5,669 bases of DNA from Chloroflexota bacterium. Its GTDB lineage: Bacteria; Chloroflexota; Dehalococcoidia; DSTF01; RBG-16-68-14. The notes beneath the pieces are model-generated. The model had not been told where the DNA came from and made no database searches. It saw nothing but the letters and a program-made list of their open reading frames with translations. Positions 1-5,669 of this stretch are shown here, in pieces. Position 1 is the first letter of the stretch, and every line of letters begins with the position of its first letter. Both the position numbers and the translations under genes were made by a program. The stretch is from NCBI GenBank assembly GCA_022561355.1, contig JADFRJ010000165.1:1-5669 (forward strand). The letters are read 5' to 3'.

Positions 1-68
1 ATCTGAAGGTCGACAGCGCCACCCCGCTCTCGGCGCAGATTGAAGCTGTGATGGCACGTGTAGGATGA
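1..68 (+). CDS. C-terminal end of an unidentified protein (partial, 5' end outside window)
   Basis: Reading from base 3, an open frame gives LKVDSATPLSAQIEAVMARVG followed by TGA at 66-68. Only 21 full codons are visible. Support for real coding is the strong G/C preference at third positions in the first dozen codons and an amphipathic, helix-like tail. The gene would run in the same direction as the acetyltransferase, with its stop 74 bases before that gene's ATG. A short D-S/T-x-x-P-L-x-x-Q-I pattern like this occurs near the end of some P-loop nucleotide kinases, but the fragment is too short to assign a family. The identity is unknown, and it could be a chance open frame. Confidence 0.45.
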   Translation, partial: LKVDSATPLSAQIEAVMARVG

Positions 69-130
69 ATCTGGTCCAAGCTTAATCAGAACGTAACGAG
101 CGCGGGCAGGCTACCTCTCTGCCTTCGGCT

Positions 131-136
131 TATCAT
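131..136 (+). promoter_or_regulatory. possible -10 element of a leaderless promoter for the acetyltransferase
   Basis: TATCAT fits the TAnnnT pattern of a bacterial -10 box and lies six bases before the ATG at 143. That spacing would start the transcript at or next to the start codon. No Shine-Dalgarno-like purine run lies between it and the ATG (GGTTTT only). No convincing -35 hexamer is seen 16-18 bases upstream. The 74-base gap (69-142) holds nothing else clear, apart from a weak GGCAG/CTGCC inverted repeat at 105-123 without a following T-run. Confidence 0.3.
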
Positions 137-142
137 GGTTTT

Positions 143-652
143 ATGGCCACCAACAACATCTGCATACGCCAGGCAAAAGAAGCAGACCTGGCGCAGATCA
201 ACGACATCTACAACTACTACGTCATCAATACGCCGATCACGTTCGATTTCGAACCGGTGCGACCCGAGGAGCGCGCTCTGTGGTTCGAACGGTACGACAA
301 GAACGGGCCATATCAGCTCTTGGTGGCGGAAGGGGAGGGACGGGTGCTTGCGTACGCGGACAGCCACGCGTTTCGCGCCAAGCGCGCTTACGATACAACC
401 GTGGAGTTCACGGTCTACTGCGCGCACGATGCCACGGGCAGAGGTATTGGCACTCACCTCTACACCGCCCTGTTCCAGGCGATAGAAGGACAGGACCTGC
501 GGCTTGTGATTGCGGGCATCACACTGCCAAACGAGGCGTCCCTCAGGCTACACGAGCGATTCGGCTTCACGCCTGCCGGCGTGATGCACGAAGTGGGTAG
601 GAAGTTCGACCGCTTCTGGGACGTCGGCTGGTTCGAGAAGCGGCTCGGCTAG
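143..652 (+). CDS. GNAT family N-acetyltransferase, phosphinothricin acetyltransferase/MnaT-like
   Basis: This 169-residue cytoplasmic protein should transfer an acetyl group from acetyl-CoA to the amino group of a small amino-acid-like substrate. The Bar/Pat/MnaT subfamily acts on phosphinothricin, methionine derivatives or related compounds. Family signs are the N-terminal IYNYYVINTPITFDFEP (residues 22-38), the VEFTVY strand (87-92) with Glu88, the acetyl-CoA loop ATGRGIGTHLY (97-107), AGITLPNEASLRLHERFGF (124-142) with His137, and the closing GRKFDRFWDVGWFEKRL. Glu88 and His137 fall at the positions of the catalytic pair of phosphinothricin acetyltransferases as I recall them, so the enzyme looks active. 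Length is normal. The ATG at 143 is chosen because the conserved N-terminus begins a few residues later. It has no Shine-Dalgarno, and a possible -10 box lies just upstream. Its TAG stop overlaps the stop of the convergent kinase gene. The true substrate cannot be told, and a dedicated herbicide or antibiotic resistance role is not implied. Confidence 0.93.
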   Translation: MATNNICIRQAKEADLAQINDIYNYYVINTPITFDFEPVRPEERALWFERYDKNGPYQLLVAEGEGRVLAYADSHAFRAKRAYDTTVEFTVYCAHDATGRGIGTHLYTALFQAIEGQDLRLVIAGITLPNEASLRLHERFGFTPAGVMHEVGRKFDRFWDVGWFEKRLG

Positions 653-1296
653 TCGCTCCTGGCTCCGCGCATCTGGGAGAACGCCCGTGGCGGCTGCGCG
701 GCGATTCGCTCGGCGATCCTCTGCGCGGCAGCTCGCGGCGTCCCCGTCGACGCGTCGACCTCGACGTCGTACGTCACGCCAGCATGCACGGCTTCGTAGT
801 GTCCGCGCCCCTGTCCCACAATGCGGTCGCCACGGGCCCGCTCGCGCTCTTCGATGACTTCAACGTGGCACTGGATGGCGACCAGGTAGGCCTCGATCCC
901 ATCGAGCGCTTCCACCAGATCGTCGCGCCACTCTGGATAGAGGAGCACATGCTCGAAGATCACGTCGTTTCCCGCCAGCGCCAACGCCGCCAGTGCGCGG
1001 TGCATGCCGCGCACAAGACGGTGGCCCGCCTCACCGAACTCGATCGTGACAGACTGATCAGGCTTGTCTGGAAACACCCAGCGTACGGCAGCTTGAGCGC
1101 CACCGGAGTTCTCGTTGGTGCGCTTGCGCCAATCCAGGGCCATATGCCCCTCCGGACGGAGCATCGCTGTGAAGGAATCGATGCCTGCGAAGAGGTAAGG
1201 CTTTGGCAAGAGCCGCTGGAGCTCTCTGGCGATGCTGGACTTGCCCGCGCTGGATGCGCCGTTTAGTACGATAACGCGGCCGGCCAGGCCACTCAT
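649..1296 (-). CDS. chloramphenicol phosphotransferase-like P-loop kinase
   Basis: This 215-residue soluble protein has a Walker A motif GASSAGKS (residues 13-20), then LLPKPYLFAGIDSF (29-42) with Asp40, a helical lid ERERARGDRIVGQGR (149-163) rich in arginine, and YDVEVDAS (176-183) near the C-terminus. This order matches chloramphenicol 3-O-phosphotransferase of Streptomyces venezuelae. There, an aspartate at the position of Asp40 is the proposed base that activates the substrate hydroxyl. This protein is longer (the Streptomyces enzyme is about 178 residues), with extra sequence between residues 50 and 110. Most family members lie outside antibiotic clusters and have unknown substrates, so a kinase acting on a small metabolite is the safer reading. 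It is the last gene of the operon. Its ATG overlaps the phosphorylase stop as ATGA with no good ribosome binding site, so translational coupling is likely. The TAG stop lies in the CTAG shared with the acetyltransferase. Confidence 0.88.
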   Translation of the reverse strand: MSGLAGRVIVLNGASSAGKSSIARELQRLLPKPYLFAGIDSFTAMLRPEGHMALDWRKRTNENSGGAQAAVRWVFPDKPDQSVTIEFGEAGHRLVRGMHRALAALALAGNDVIFEHVLLYPEWRDDLVEALDGIEAYLVAIQCHVEVIEERERARGDRIVGQGRGHYEAVHAGVTYDVEVDASTGTPRAAAQRIAERIAAQPPRAFSQMRGARSD

Positions 1297-2000
1297 GCGC
1301 CTAGCGTAACTGCCGCCTCGAGCGCGACATCGATCATGCGATCGATGGCGGGCAGGAGTTCGTCGTCCGGCAGGCGCTCGTGCTGTCCGGCGCTGTTGGC
1401 CGCCGTGAGAATGCAGCCAGCCTCCAGGCCGCGCAGCGCCGCAACGGTGAAGACGGCGCTGGCTTCCATCTCTTGAGCGAGCACCCCGCGAGCCGACCAG
1501 GTCTCCGCCCAGCCGGGCGTGACGGCATAGAGGGCGTCTTCGGTCGCGATGAGGCCGGCATGGTGGCGAACGTCCGCGCCTGCGGCGGCGTCCACGAGGG
1601 CGCGCACGACTCGAAACGAGGCGGCGGGCGCATACGAGTCGCCGCCCAGATACTGACGGGTCGTGCCATCCAGCGGACAGGACGCGGTCGCGATGACGAG
1701 GTCGCCGGGGCGCACGTCCGTCCCCACGCCACCACAGGTGCCGATTCGGATGACGGTCTTCACACCGAGCATCGCCAGCTCTTCAACAACGATGGCGGCC
1801 GAGGGCGCGCCCATGCCGGTCGTCTGTACGGAGATAGCATGGCCTTTGTAGACGCCCGTGTAGCCAGCCAGTCCACGGAACTCGTTGTAGCAATGGGCGT
1901 CCTGGAGGCGCTCGGCGACGCGCTTAGCCCGGCCAGGATCGCCGGGAAGCAGCACGATCGGGGCGATGTCACCCGACTCGGCGCGGATGTGGATGGGCAT
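1293..2000 (-). CDS. nucleoside phosphorylase, DeoD/Udp (NP-I) family
   Basis: This 235-residue enzyme is predicted to cleave a nucleoside with phosphate, giving free base and (deoxy)ribose-1-phosphate in the cytoplasm. The N-terminus HIRAESGDIAPIVLLPGDPG (4-23) closely follows E. coli DeoD, including an early histidine and the phosphate-binding GDPGR loop (20-24). TTGMGAPSAAIVVEEL (60-75) fits the family signature. IRIGTCGG (84-91) supplies the phosphate-site arginine, and EMEAS (177-181) is the ribose-binding Met-Glu. Length is typical. From recalled alignments, DeoD's purine-protonating Asp204 is Asn202 here and its partner Arg217 is about Leu215. The Asn agrees better with uridine phosphorylase, yet the Gln-x-Arg pair that Udp uses to bind uracil is not evident. 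Substrate is therefore left open. The ATG overlaps the glcF stop as TGATG, with a GGAGG at 2014-2018, 13 bases upstream and rather far for a ribosome binding site. It sits between glcF and a kinase in one operon. Confidence 0.9.
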   Translation of the reverse strand: MPIHIRAESGDIAPIVLLPGDPGRAKRVAERLQDAHCYNEFRGLAGYTGVYKGHAISVQTTGMGAPSAAIVVEELAMLGVKTVIRIGTCGGVGTDVRPGDLVIATASCPLDGTTRQYLGGDSYAPAASFRVVRALVDAAAGADVRHHAGLIATEDALYAVTPGWAETWSARGVLAQEMEASAVFTVAALRGLEAGCILTAANSAGQHERLPDDELLPAIDRMIDVALEAAVTLGA

Positions 2001-3295
2001 CAGTCCGAGTTATCCTCCGCCCGGTAGGCTTCGTCCAACAGTTCGATCACGTGAACGACGCGGCCTTCGAGGCCGTGGCGCCGCAGGCCGGCTTCGAGTT
2101 GCAGCATGCAGCCGGGGTTGGCGGTCGCGATGACGGGCGCCTCAGTCGCGGCGATGTCTCGCATCTTGTCGTCGAGCACGCTCATCGACATCTCGCGCTG
2201 GGCGAGGCTGTAGATGCCGGCGCTCCCACAACAGCGATCGGGCGACTCCATCTCCACGAGTTCCAGGCCCGATATCGACTCAAGCAGCTGCCGGGGCGCG
2301 TTGCGCACTTTCTGCCCGTGGACGAGGTGGCAGGAGTCCTGGTAGGTCACGCGGACGTTGAGCGCTGCCTGTGGCGCCTGGACGCCAATATCAGCCACGA
2401 ATTCGTTCACGTCGGTGACCAGCGCGGAGAAGCGCCGCGCCTTTTCCGCGTAGGCGTCGTCTTGCTCCATTAGCTCGCCGTACTCCGTGAGCGTCGCGCC
2501 GCAGCCGGCGGAGTTCACGACGATGGCGTCGACGCCGGCTTGGAGGAACGCATCGATGTTGCGGCGAGCCAGAGCGCGGCCGGTCACGCGATCTCCCGCA
2601 TGGATGCTGAGCGCACCACAGCAGCGCTGCTCCGGCACGTCCACGACCTCGATGCCATGGCGTGCCAGAACTCGAACGGTGGCCTCGTGTGTTCGAGGGT
2701 AAAGGTGCGGCATCACGCACCCCGTGAGCAGAGCGACCTTCTTGGTGTCCGCGCTTGGAGGAGATCCGCCAGGCTTCATTTCGTAGCTGCTCGACGGCAG
2801 GTGAGGCAGCATATCTTCCGCTTCGGATAGGCCTCCCGGCAATACGCGCAGCAAGCGTGACGCTCGGAGGAGACGTTGCAGGCCGCTTCGCTGATAGGCC
2901 CGGAGCACGCCAAAGAGGAAGCTCAGGCGCTTCGGGTAGGGAAGCGTCTGGCGTAATAGCCAGGCGCGCAGGCGCCAGGAGCGCGGAGCCGCGCCTTGTT
3001 GAAGGATCATCGCGCGTCCGGACTCCATGATGCGGCCGAATGGGACGCCGGAAGGACAGGCCGTCTCGCAGGCGCGGCACTGGAGACAGAGATCGAGGTG
3101 ACCCGTGAGCGCCGGCGTGGCCTCGACTGTGCCGTCGGTGAGCGCTCCCAGCAGGTGGATGCGGCCGCGCGGCGAGTCGGTTTCGATCCCGAGCTGAAGG
3201 TAGGTCGGGCACTCCTGAAGGCAGAAGCCGCAGTGGACGCAGCGGCTGAGGTCTTCTTGAGAGGGCGCGTCGTGGATCGTAGGTGCGTCGGCCAC
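2000..3295 (-). CDS. glcF: glycolate oxidase iron-sulfur subunit GlcF
   Basis: This 431-residue electron-transfer subunit of glycolate oxidase/dehydrogenase takes electrons from the FAD subunits GlcD and GlcE and passes them towards the quinone pool. It is expected at the inner face of the membrane, with no membrane-spanning segment of its own. Two ferredoxin-type 4Fe-4S motifs are visible: CVHCGFCLQECP (Cys19, 22, 25, 29) and CLQCRACETACP (Cys70, 73, 76, 80). Two cysteine-rich CCG domains follow: Cys193, CCG 225-227 and Cys265 in the first, and Cys322, CCG 355-357 and Cys396 in the second. All expected cysteines are present, so the protein looks intact and of usual length. The start is GTG, one base after the glcE TAG. 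It is chosen because no ATG precedes the first cluster and the resulting N-terminus has the normal length. A weak GGGA lies 10 bases upstream. The stop overlaps the phosphorylase start. Confidence 0.95.
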   Translation of the reverse strand: MADAPTIHDAPSQEDLSRCVHCGFCLQECPTYLQLGIETDSPRGRIHLLGALTDGTVEATPALTGHLDLCLQCRACETACPSGVPFGRIMESGRAMILQQGAAPRSWRLRAWLLRQTLPYPKRLSFLFGVLRAYQRSGLQRLLRASRLLRVLPGGLSEAEDMLPHLPSSSYEMKPGGSPPSADTKKVALLTGCVMPHLYPRTHEATVRVLARHGIEVVDVPEQRCCGALSIHAGDRVTGRALARRNIDAFLQAGVDAIVVNSAGCGATLTEYGELMEQDDAYAEKARRFSALVTDVNEFVADIGVQAPQAALNVRVTYQDSCHLVHGQKVRNAPRQLLESISGLELVEMESPDRCCGSAGIYSLAQREMSMSVLDDKMRDIAATEAPVIATANPGCMLQLEAGLRRHGLEGRVVHVIELLDEAYRAEDNSD

Positions 3296-3296
3296 G

Positions 3297-4559
3297 CTAG
3301 ATCGATCCCACGTATCGGCCCGGATTGAGAACGCTCCTCGGGTCGAACTCTTCCTTGAGGCTACGCATCAGCGACAGGGCGGAACTCTCTCCCCAGACGT
3401 CGAGTCGCGCTTTCAGGTCGGCTGAGGCTCGCGTCACGACAAGGGAGCCTCCGGTATCCACGGCCGCTTGGCGGGCTTGCTCGATGAAGTTCGCATACGC
3501 GTTGACATCGCTATCTGAAAGACGCGCGATCAAGATGCCAATCGTGGGGTAGGCGACCGTCCCTATACCAAGGCTCAGATCCTGGCTAAACACTTCGAGC
3601 TGGCGGAGTGCGTCCGTTGCTTTGGATGGCGGTACGCTGGCGCGGACCTCCAGCTCTGGTGCGTCATCTGACACCGCCAAAGCGTCCCAGAACTGCTCGC
3701 CCGCCTCCGCGTCCTTTCGCTCGATCTTGTTTCCATCGGCGGCCTCATTTAGCTCGCGCCGGGTTCGCTCGACGGCCGACGCCGCGCCCGAGAGCCAGTA
3801 GACAGCCCTGTTCTCAATAACGCACGTGGCTCGCAGCGCCAGGCCACGTTTCGCGGCCGCTCGTACTGCATCACAGGCCTCGATCATGTCCGCATGCGTG
3901 ATGAGCAGCGTCTCCTCACGCGCGGGCAGCGGCGCGACCTTGAGCGTGACCTCAACGAAGACGCCGAGCGTGCCCAAGGAGCCAACCATCATCCGCGAGA
4001 GGTCGTAGCCCGCCACGTTCTTGACGACGCGACCGCCGGTATGGACGACCGTGCCATCAACGAGCGCGATGCGACAGCCCAGGAGCCAATCGCGGGGCCG
4101 GCCGTAGGCATGTTGCGAGGGGCCGCCGTGTCCGACCGCCAGCAGGCCACCAACCGTCGCCTGCGGCGGGCCACCGATCGGGAGAAACTGGCCCTGTTCG
4201 TTCAGCAGCGCCTGCAGCTTGGCCAACGTCAAGCCAGCTTCGACCGTGACGGTCAGGTCGGCTGGCTCATACTCGAGGACGCGGTCTAGGCGCGTCGTAC
4301 TGAGCGCGATGTCGTAACGCTCCGGTACGTTGCCGAGCAGCATGCTGGAACCAGCGCCCCAAGGGATGATGGCGGCGCCATGCTCGTTGCCACATGCTAG
4401 TACGGCTGCAAGCTCTGCAGCCGCGGACGGAGTCGCCGTGAACCGCGGCTTCACCCCGTCGACGACGTGGCTCCCATCCTCCACGAGGAGGCCACCTTCC
4501 TCGAGTATTCCTTTGAGCGCGTCTTCGAGGCCTGTGATGGACAGTGTATTAGTAGACAT
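3297..4559 (-). CDS. glcE: glycolate oxidase FAD-binding subunit GlcE
   Basis: This 420-residue flavoprotein of the FAD_binding_4 (VAO/PCMH-type) fold is the second FAD subunit of glycolate oxidase, working with GlcD and GlcF. FAD pyrophosphate-binding elements are PWGAGSSMLLG (66-76), GGPPQATVGGLLAVGHGGPS (129-148) followed by the AYGRPRDWLLG segment (151-161), and VVKNVAGYDLSRMMVGSLGT (178-197). The C-terminus carries the expected FDPRSVLNPGRY (405-416). It is longer than E. coli GlcE (about 350 residues). It has only one partial flavin-oxidase C-terminal region, unlike full-length GlcD. It shares the FAD-domain pattern with GlcD, as expected of paralogous subunits, but the C-terminus and lack of the HAGDGNLHP motif separate them. 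The ATG at 4559 follows an AT-rich stretch with no Shine-Dalgarno, and the glcD stop lies 34 bases upstream. Confidence 0.92.
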   Translation of the reverse strand: MSTNTLSITGLEDALKGILEEGGLLVEDGSHVVDGVKPRFTATPSAAAELAAVLACGNEHGAAIIPWGAGSSMLLGNVPERYDIALSTTRLDRVLEYEPADLTVTVEAGLTLAKLQALLNEQGQFLPIGGPPQATVGGLLAVGHGGPSQHAYGRPRDWLLGCRIALVDGTVVHTGGRVVKNVAGYDLSRMMVGSLGTLGVFVEVTLKVAPLPAREETLLITHADMIEACDAVRAAAKRGLALRATCVIENRAVYWLSGAASAVERTRRELNEAADGNKIERKDAEAGEQFWDALAVSDDAPELEVRASVPPSKATDALRQLEVFSQDLSLGIGTVAYPTIGILIARLSDSDVNAYANFIEQARQAAVDTGGSLVVTRASADLKARLDVWGESSALSLMRSLKEEFDPRSVLNPGRYVGSI

Positions 4560-4574
4560 AACTATATATATGCG

Positions 4575-4606
4575 GCACTAGATGTACGCAGCATTAGATA
4601 TACGCA
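4575..4606 (-). repeat. 16-base imperfect tandem repeat spanning the glcD stop codon
   Basis: On the + strand, gcactagatgtacgca (4575-4590) and gcattagatatacgca (4591-4606) match at 14 of 16 positions. A third, weaker copy can be read at 4559-4574, matching at about 10 of 16. On the coding (-) strand the first unit carries the end of glcD (Ala-Tyr-Ile-stop). The second unit again spells Ala-Tyr-Ile-stop but in the +1 frame, because 16 is not a multiple of three. Together with the AT-rich tract at 4561-4571, this fills the glcD-glcE gap. It may be a replication-slippage duplication or a binding site. Confidence 0.6.
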
Positions 4607-5669
4607 TCGGGGCCGACTTGTTTCATGACGTGCTCGATCTTGGCCTGCGAGACCTCGCCGCAACCCTTTCCCGTGGGAAAGATCTTGCAGGGGTTGTAGA
4701 GGTCTGTCGAACCGAAGGCCGCCTTGATCTTTGCCATAGCGGCGATATCGTCTTCGGAGAAAATCCAGTCCATAAAGCTACGCTTTTCGAGGCCGACGCC
4801 GTGTTCGCCGGTGATCGTCCCGCCGGCATCGACGCAGAGGCGCATGATCGCGGCGCCGACTTCCAGCACACGCTCACTCTCGCCGGGCTTACGTTCGTCG
4901 AAGAGAACGTTGGGGTGAAGATTGCCATCGCCGGCGTGGAATACGTTCGCGATCGGGAAGCCATACTCCTCGCCCAGCCGGTAGACCTCACGCAGCACGG
5001 CGGGCAGCTTTGTCCGTGGTACGACGCCATCGAGCACGTAGTAGTTGGGCGCCAGACGGCCCAGGGCGCTGATGGAGCCCTTGCGTCCCGCCCAGAGCTT
5101 CTCTCGCTCGGCGGCCTCATCAGCCTCGCGGACTTCGCGAGCGCCTTCGGCGAGGCAGACGTCACGAATCTCGAGCGACTCCTCAGCGACGGCCTCCCGC
5201 AGGCCATCGACCTCGATCAGCAACACGGCGCCGGCATCGGCGGGATAGCCGACGTCCATGGCTTGCACGACGGCGCTGATGACGAGCTGGTCGATCATCT
5301 CCAGGGCCGATGGCACGATGCCACCGCCGATGATGGCCGAGACAGCCGCGCTGGCCTGGTCGACGCTGTTGAAGATCGCGAGCAGCGTGCGCGTCGCCTC
5401 CGGCCGGCGGAGCAGGCGCAGCGTGATCTTGGTCGTGATCCCCAGCGTGCCTTCCGACCCAACGAACAGGCCGCGCAGGTCATAGCCCGGCGTGTCGCCC
5501 GTCCTGCCACCGAACTCGACGAGGTCGCCCGCGGGCGTGACGACCTCCAGGCCGATCACGTGGTTAGTGGTTACGCCGTAGGCCAGGCAGTGCGGCCCGC
5601 CGGCATTCTCCGCGACGTTGCCGCCGAGCGTGCAGGCGCGCTGGCTCGACGGGTCCGGCGCATAGTAGA
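4594..5669 (-). CDS. glcD: glycolate oxidase FAD-linked subunit GlcD (partial, N-terminus outside window)
   Basis: This is the catalytic FAD subunit of glycolate oxidase/dehydrogenase, oxidising glycolate (often also D-lactate) to the 2-oxoacid. The frame is open to the window edge. It begins YYAPDPSSQRACTLGGNVAE, followed by the usual NAGGPHCLAYGVTTNHV, so the true start lies beyond 5669. The GTG at 5557-5559 is an internal valine, not a start. About 357 residues are visible of a family length near 470-500, so roughly the first quarter, with the FAD pyrophosphate loop, is missing. Visible elements, counted from the first full codon, are GYDLRGLFVGSEGTLGITTK (61-80), the substrate-side FHAGDGNLHP (243-252) and TGEHGVGLEKR (286-296). 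The tail NPCKIFPTGKGCGE carries two cysteines. The order glcD-glcE-glcF is the classic glc cluster order. The stop codon lies in a short tandem repeat, 34 bases before glcE. Confidence 0.95.
   Translation of the reverse strand, partial: YYAPDPSSQRACTLGGNVAENAGGPHCLAYGVTTNHVIGLEVVTPAGDLVEFGGRTGDTPGYDLRGLFVGSEGTLGITTKITLRLLRRPEATRTLLAIFNSVDQASAAVSAIIGGGIVPSALEMIDQLVISAVVQAMDVGYPADAGAVLLIEVDGLREAVAEESLEIRDVCLAEGAREVREADEAAEREKLWAGRKGSISALGRLAPNYYVLDGVVPRTKLPAVLREVYRLGEEYGFPIANVFHAGDGNLHPNVLFDERKPGESERVLEVGAAIMRLCVDAGGTITGEHGVGLEKRSFMDWIFSEDDIAAMAKIKAAFGSTDLYNPCKIFPTGKGCGEVSQAKIEHVMKQVGPDAYI

Noticed and set aside
105..123. GGCAG/CTGCC inverted repeat as a terminator for the gene ending at 68
   Set aside because: The stem is only five pairs with a nine-base loop and no T-run follows; the only Ts come at 139-142, after another 15 bases.
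784..1266. 160-codon open frame on the + strand opposite the kinase
   Set aside because: It is antisense to the well-supported Walker A kinase and shows no domain motif or initiation signal of its own.
143..1296. Acetyltransferase plus phosphotransferase pair as an antibiotic/herbicide resistance cassette
   Set aside because: The genes are convergent, belong to large families dominated by non-resistance members, and show no mobile element or composition shift around them.
1380..2027. 215-codon open frame on the + strand opposite the nucleoside phosphorylase
   Set aside because: Antisense shadow in GC-rich sequence. Composition is Gly/Arg/Ala/His rich with no recognisable motif, while the - strand frame carries the full phosphorylase signature.
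2391..3212. Long open frame of 273 codons on the - strand inside glcF
   Set aside because: It lies in another frame of glcF, is rich in Arg/Pro/Ser/His as expected of a high-GC shadow frame, and shows no domain pattern. The GlcF frame has all cluster cysteines.
4561..4571. TATATATA tract as a leaderless promoter for glcE
   Set aside because: The hexamers with suitable spacing do not fit TAnnnT, and the good match TATAGT ends one base before the ATG, which would place the transcript start inside the gene. Co-transcription with glcD is simpler.
5557..5559. GTG as the glcD start codon
   Set aside because: The frame stays open upstream to the window edge and translates into strongly conserved GlcD sequence (CTLGGNVAENAGGPHCLAYG), so the GTG is an internal valine.

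Overview
The window is GC-rich by eye, with compact genes and start/stop overlaps, and looks like a bacterial chromosome. The GlcF N-terminal cluster and the GlcD and GlcE sequences resemble those of aerobic Chloroflexota (Thermomicrobia-like or related environmental lineages). That placement rests on impression only, because there is no rRNA or other marker gene here. No mobile element, CRISPR array, tRNA or rRNA is visible.

Layout. Bases 1-68 hold the last 21 codons and stop of a + strand gene that begins outside the window. After a 74-base gap, a complete + strand GNAT acetyltransferase of the phosphinothricin acetyltransferase/MnaT type occupies 143-652. From 649 to the right edge, everything is on the - strand and reads as one operon. 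In transcription order it is glcD (5' end cut by the window edge), glcE, glcF, a DeoD/Udp-family nucleoside phosphorylase, and a chloramphenicol-phosphotransferase-like P-loop kinase. The junctions are 34 bases (glcD-glcE), 1 base (glcE-glcF, GTG start), TGATG (glcF-phosphorylase) and ATGA (phosphorylase-kinase), so the last four genes are probably translationally coupled. The operon ends tail to tail with the acetyltransferase, and one CTAG tetramer supplies the stop codon of both genes.

Function. GlcD and GlcE (FAD subunits) and GlcF (two 4Fe-4S clusters plus two cysteine-rich CCG domains) form glycolate oxidase/dehydrogenase, which oxidises glycolate, and often D-lactate, to the 2-oxoacid and passes electrons to the respiratory chain. 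The phosphorylase would split nucleosides into base and (deoxy)ribose-1-phosphate. The kinase probably phosphorylates a small hydroxyl-bearing molecule of unknown identity. The link between the two metabolic parts is known only from gene order. Most of the window is ordinary metabolism. The points most worth a second look are the phosphorylase-kinase pair attached to glcDEF, the phosphorylase's non-standard catalytic positions, a 16-base tandem duplication over the glcD stop codon, the shared CTAG stop, and the lack of good ribosome binding sites.
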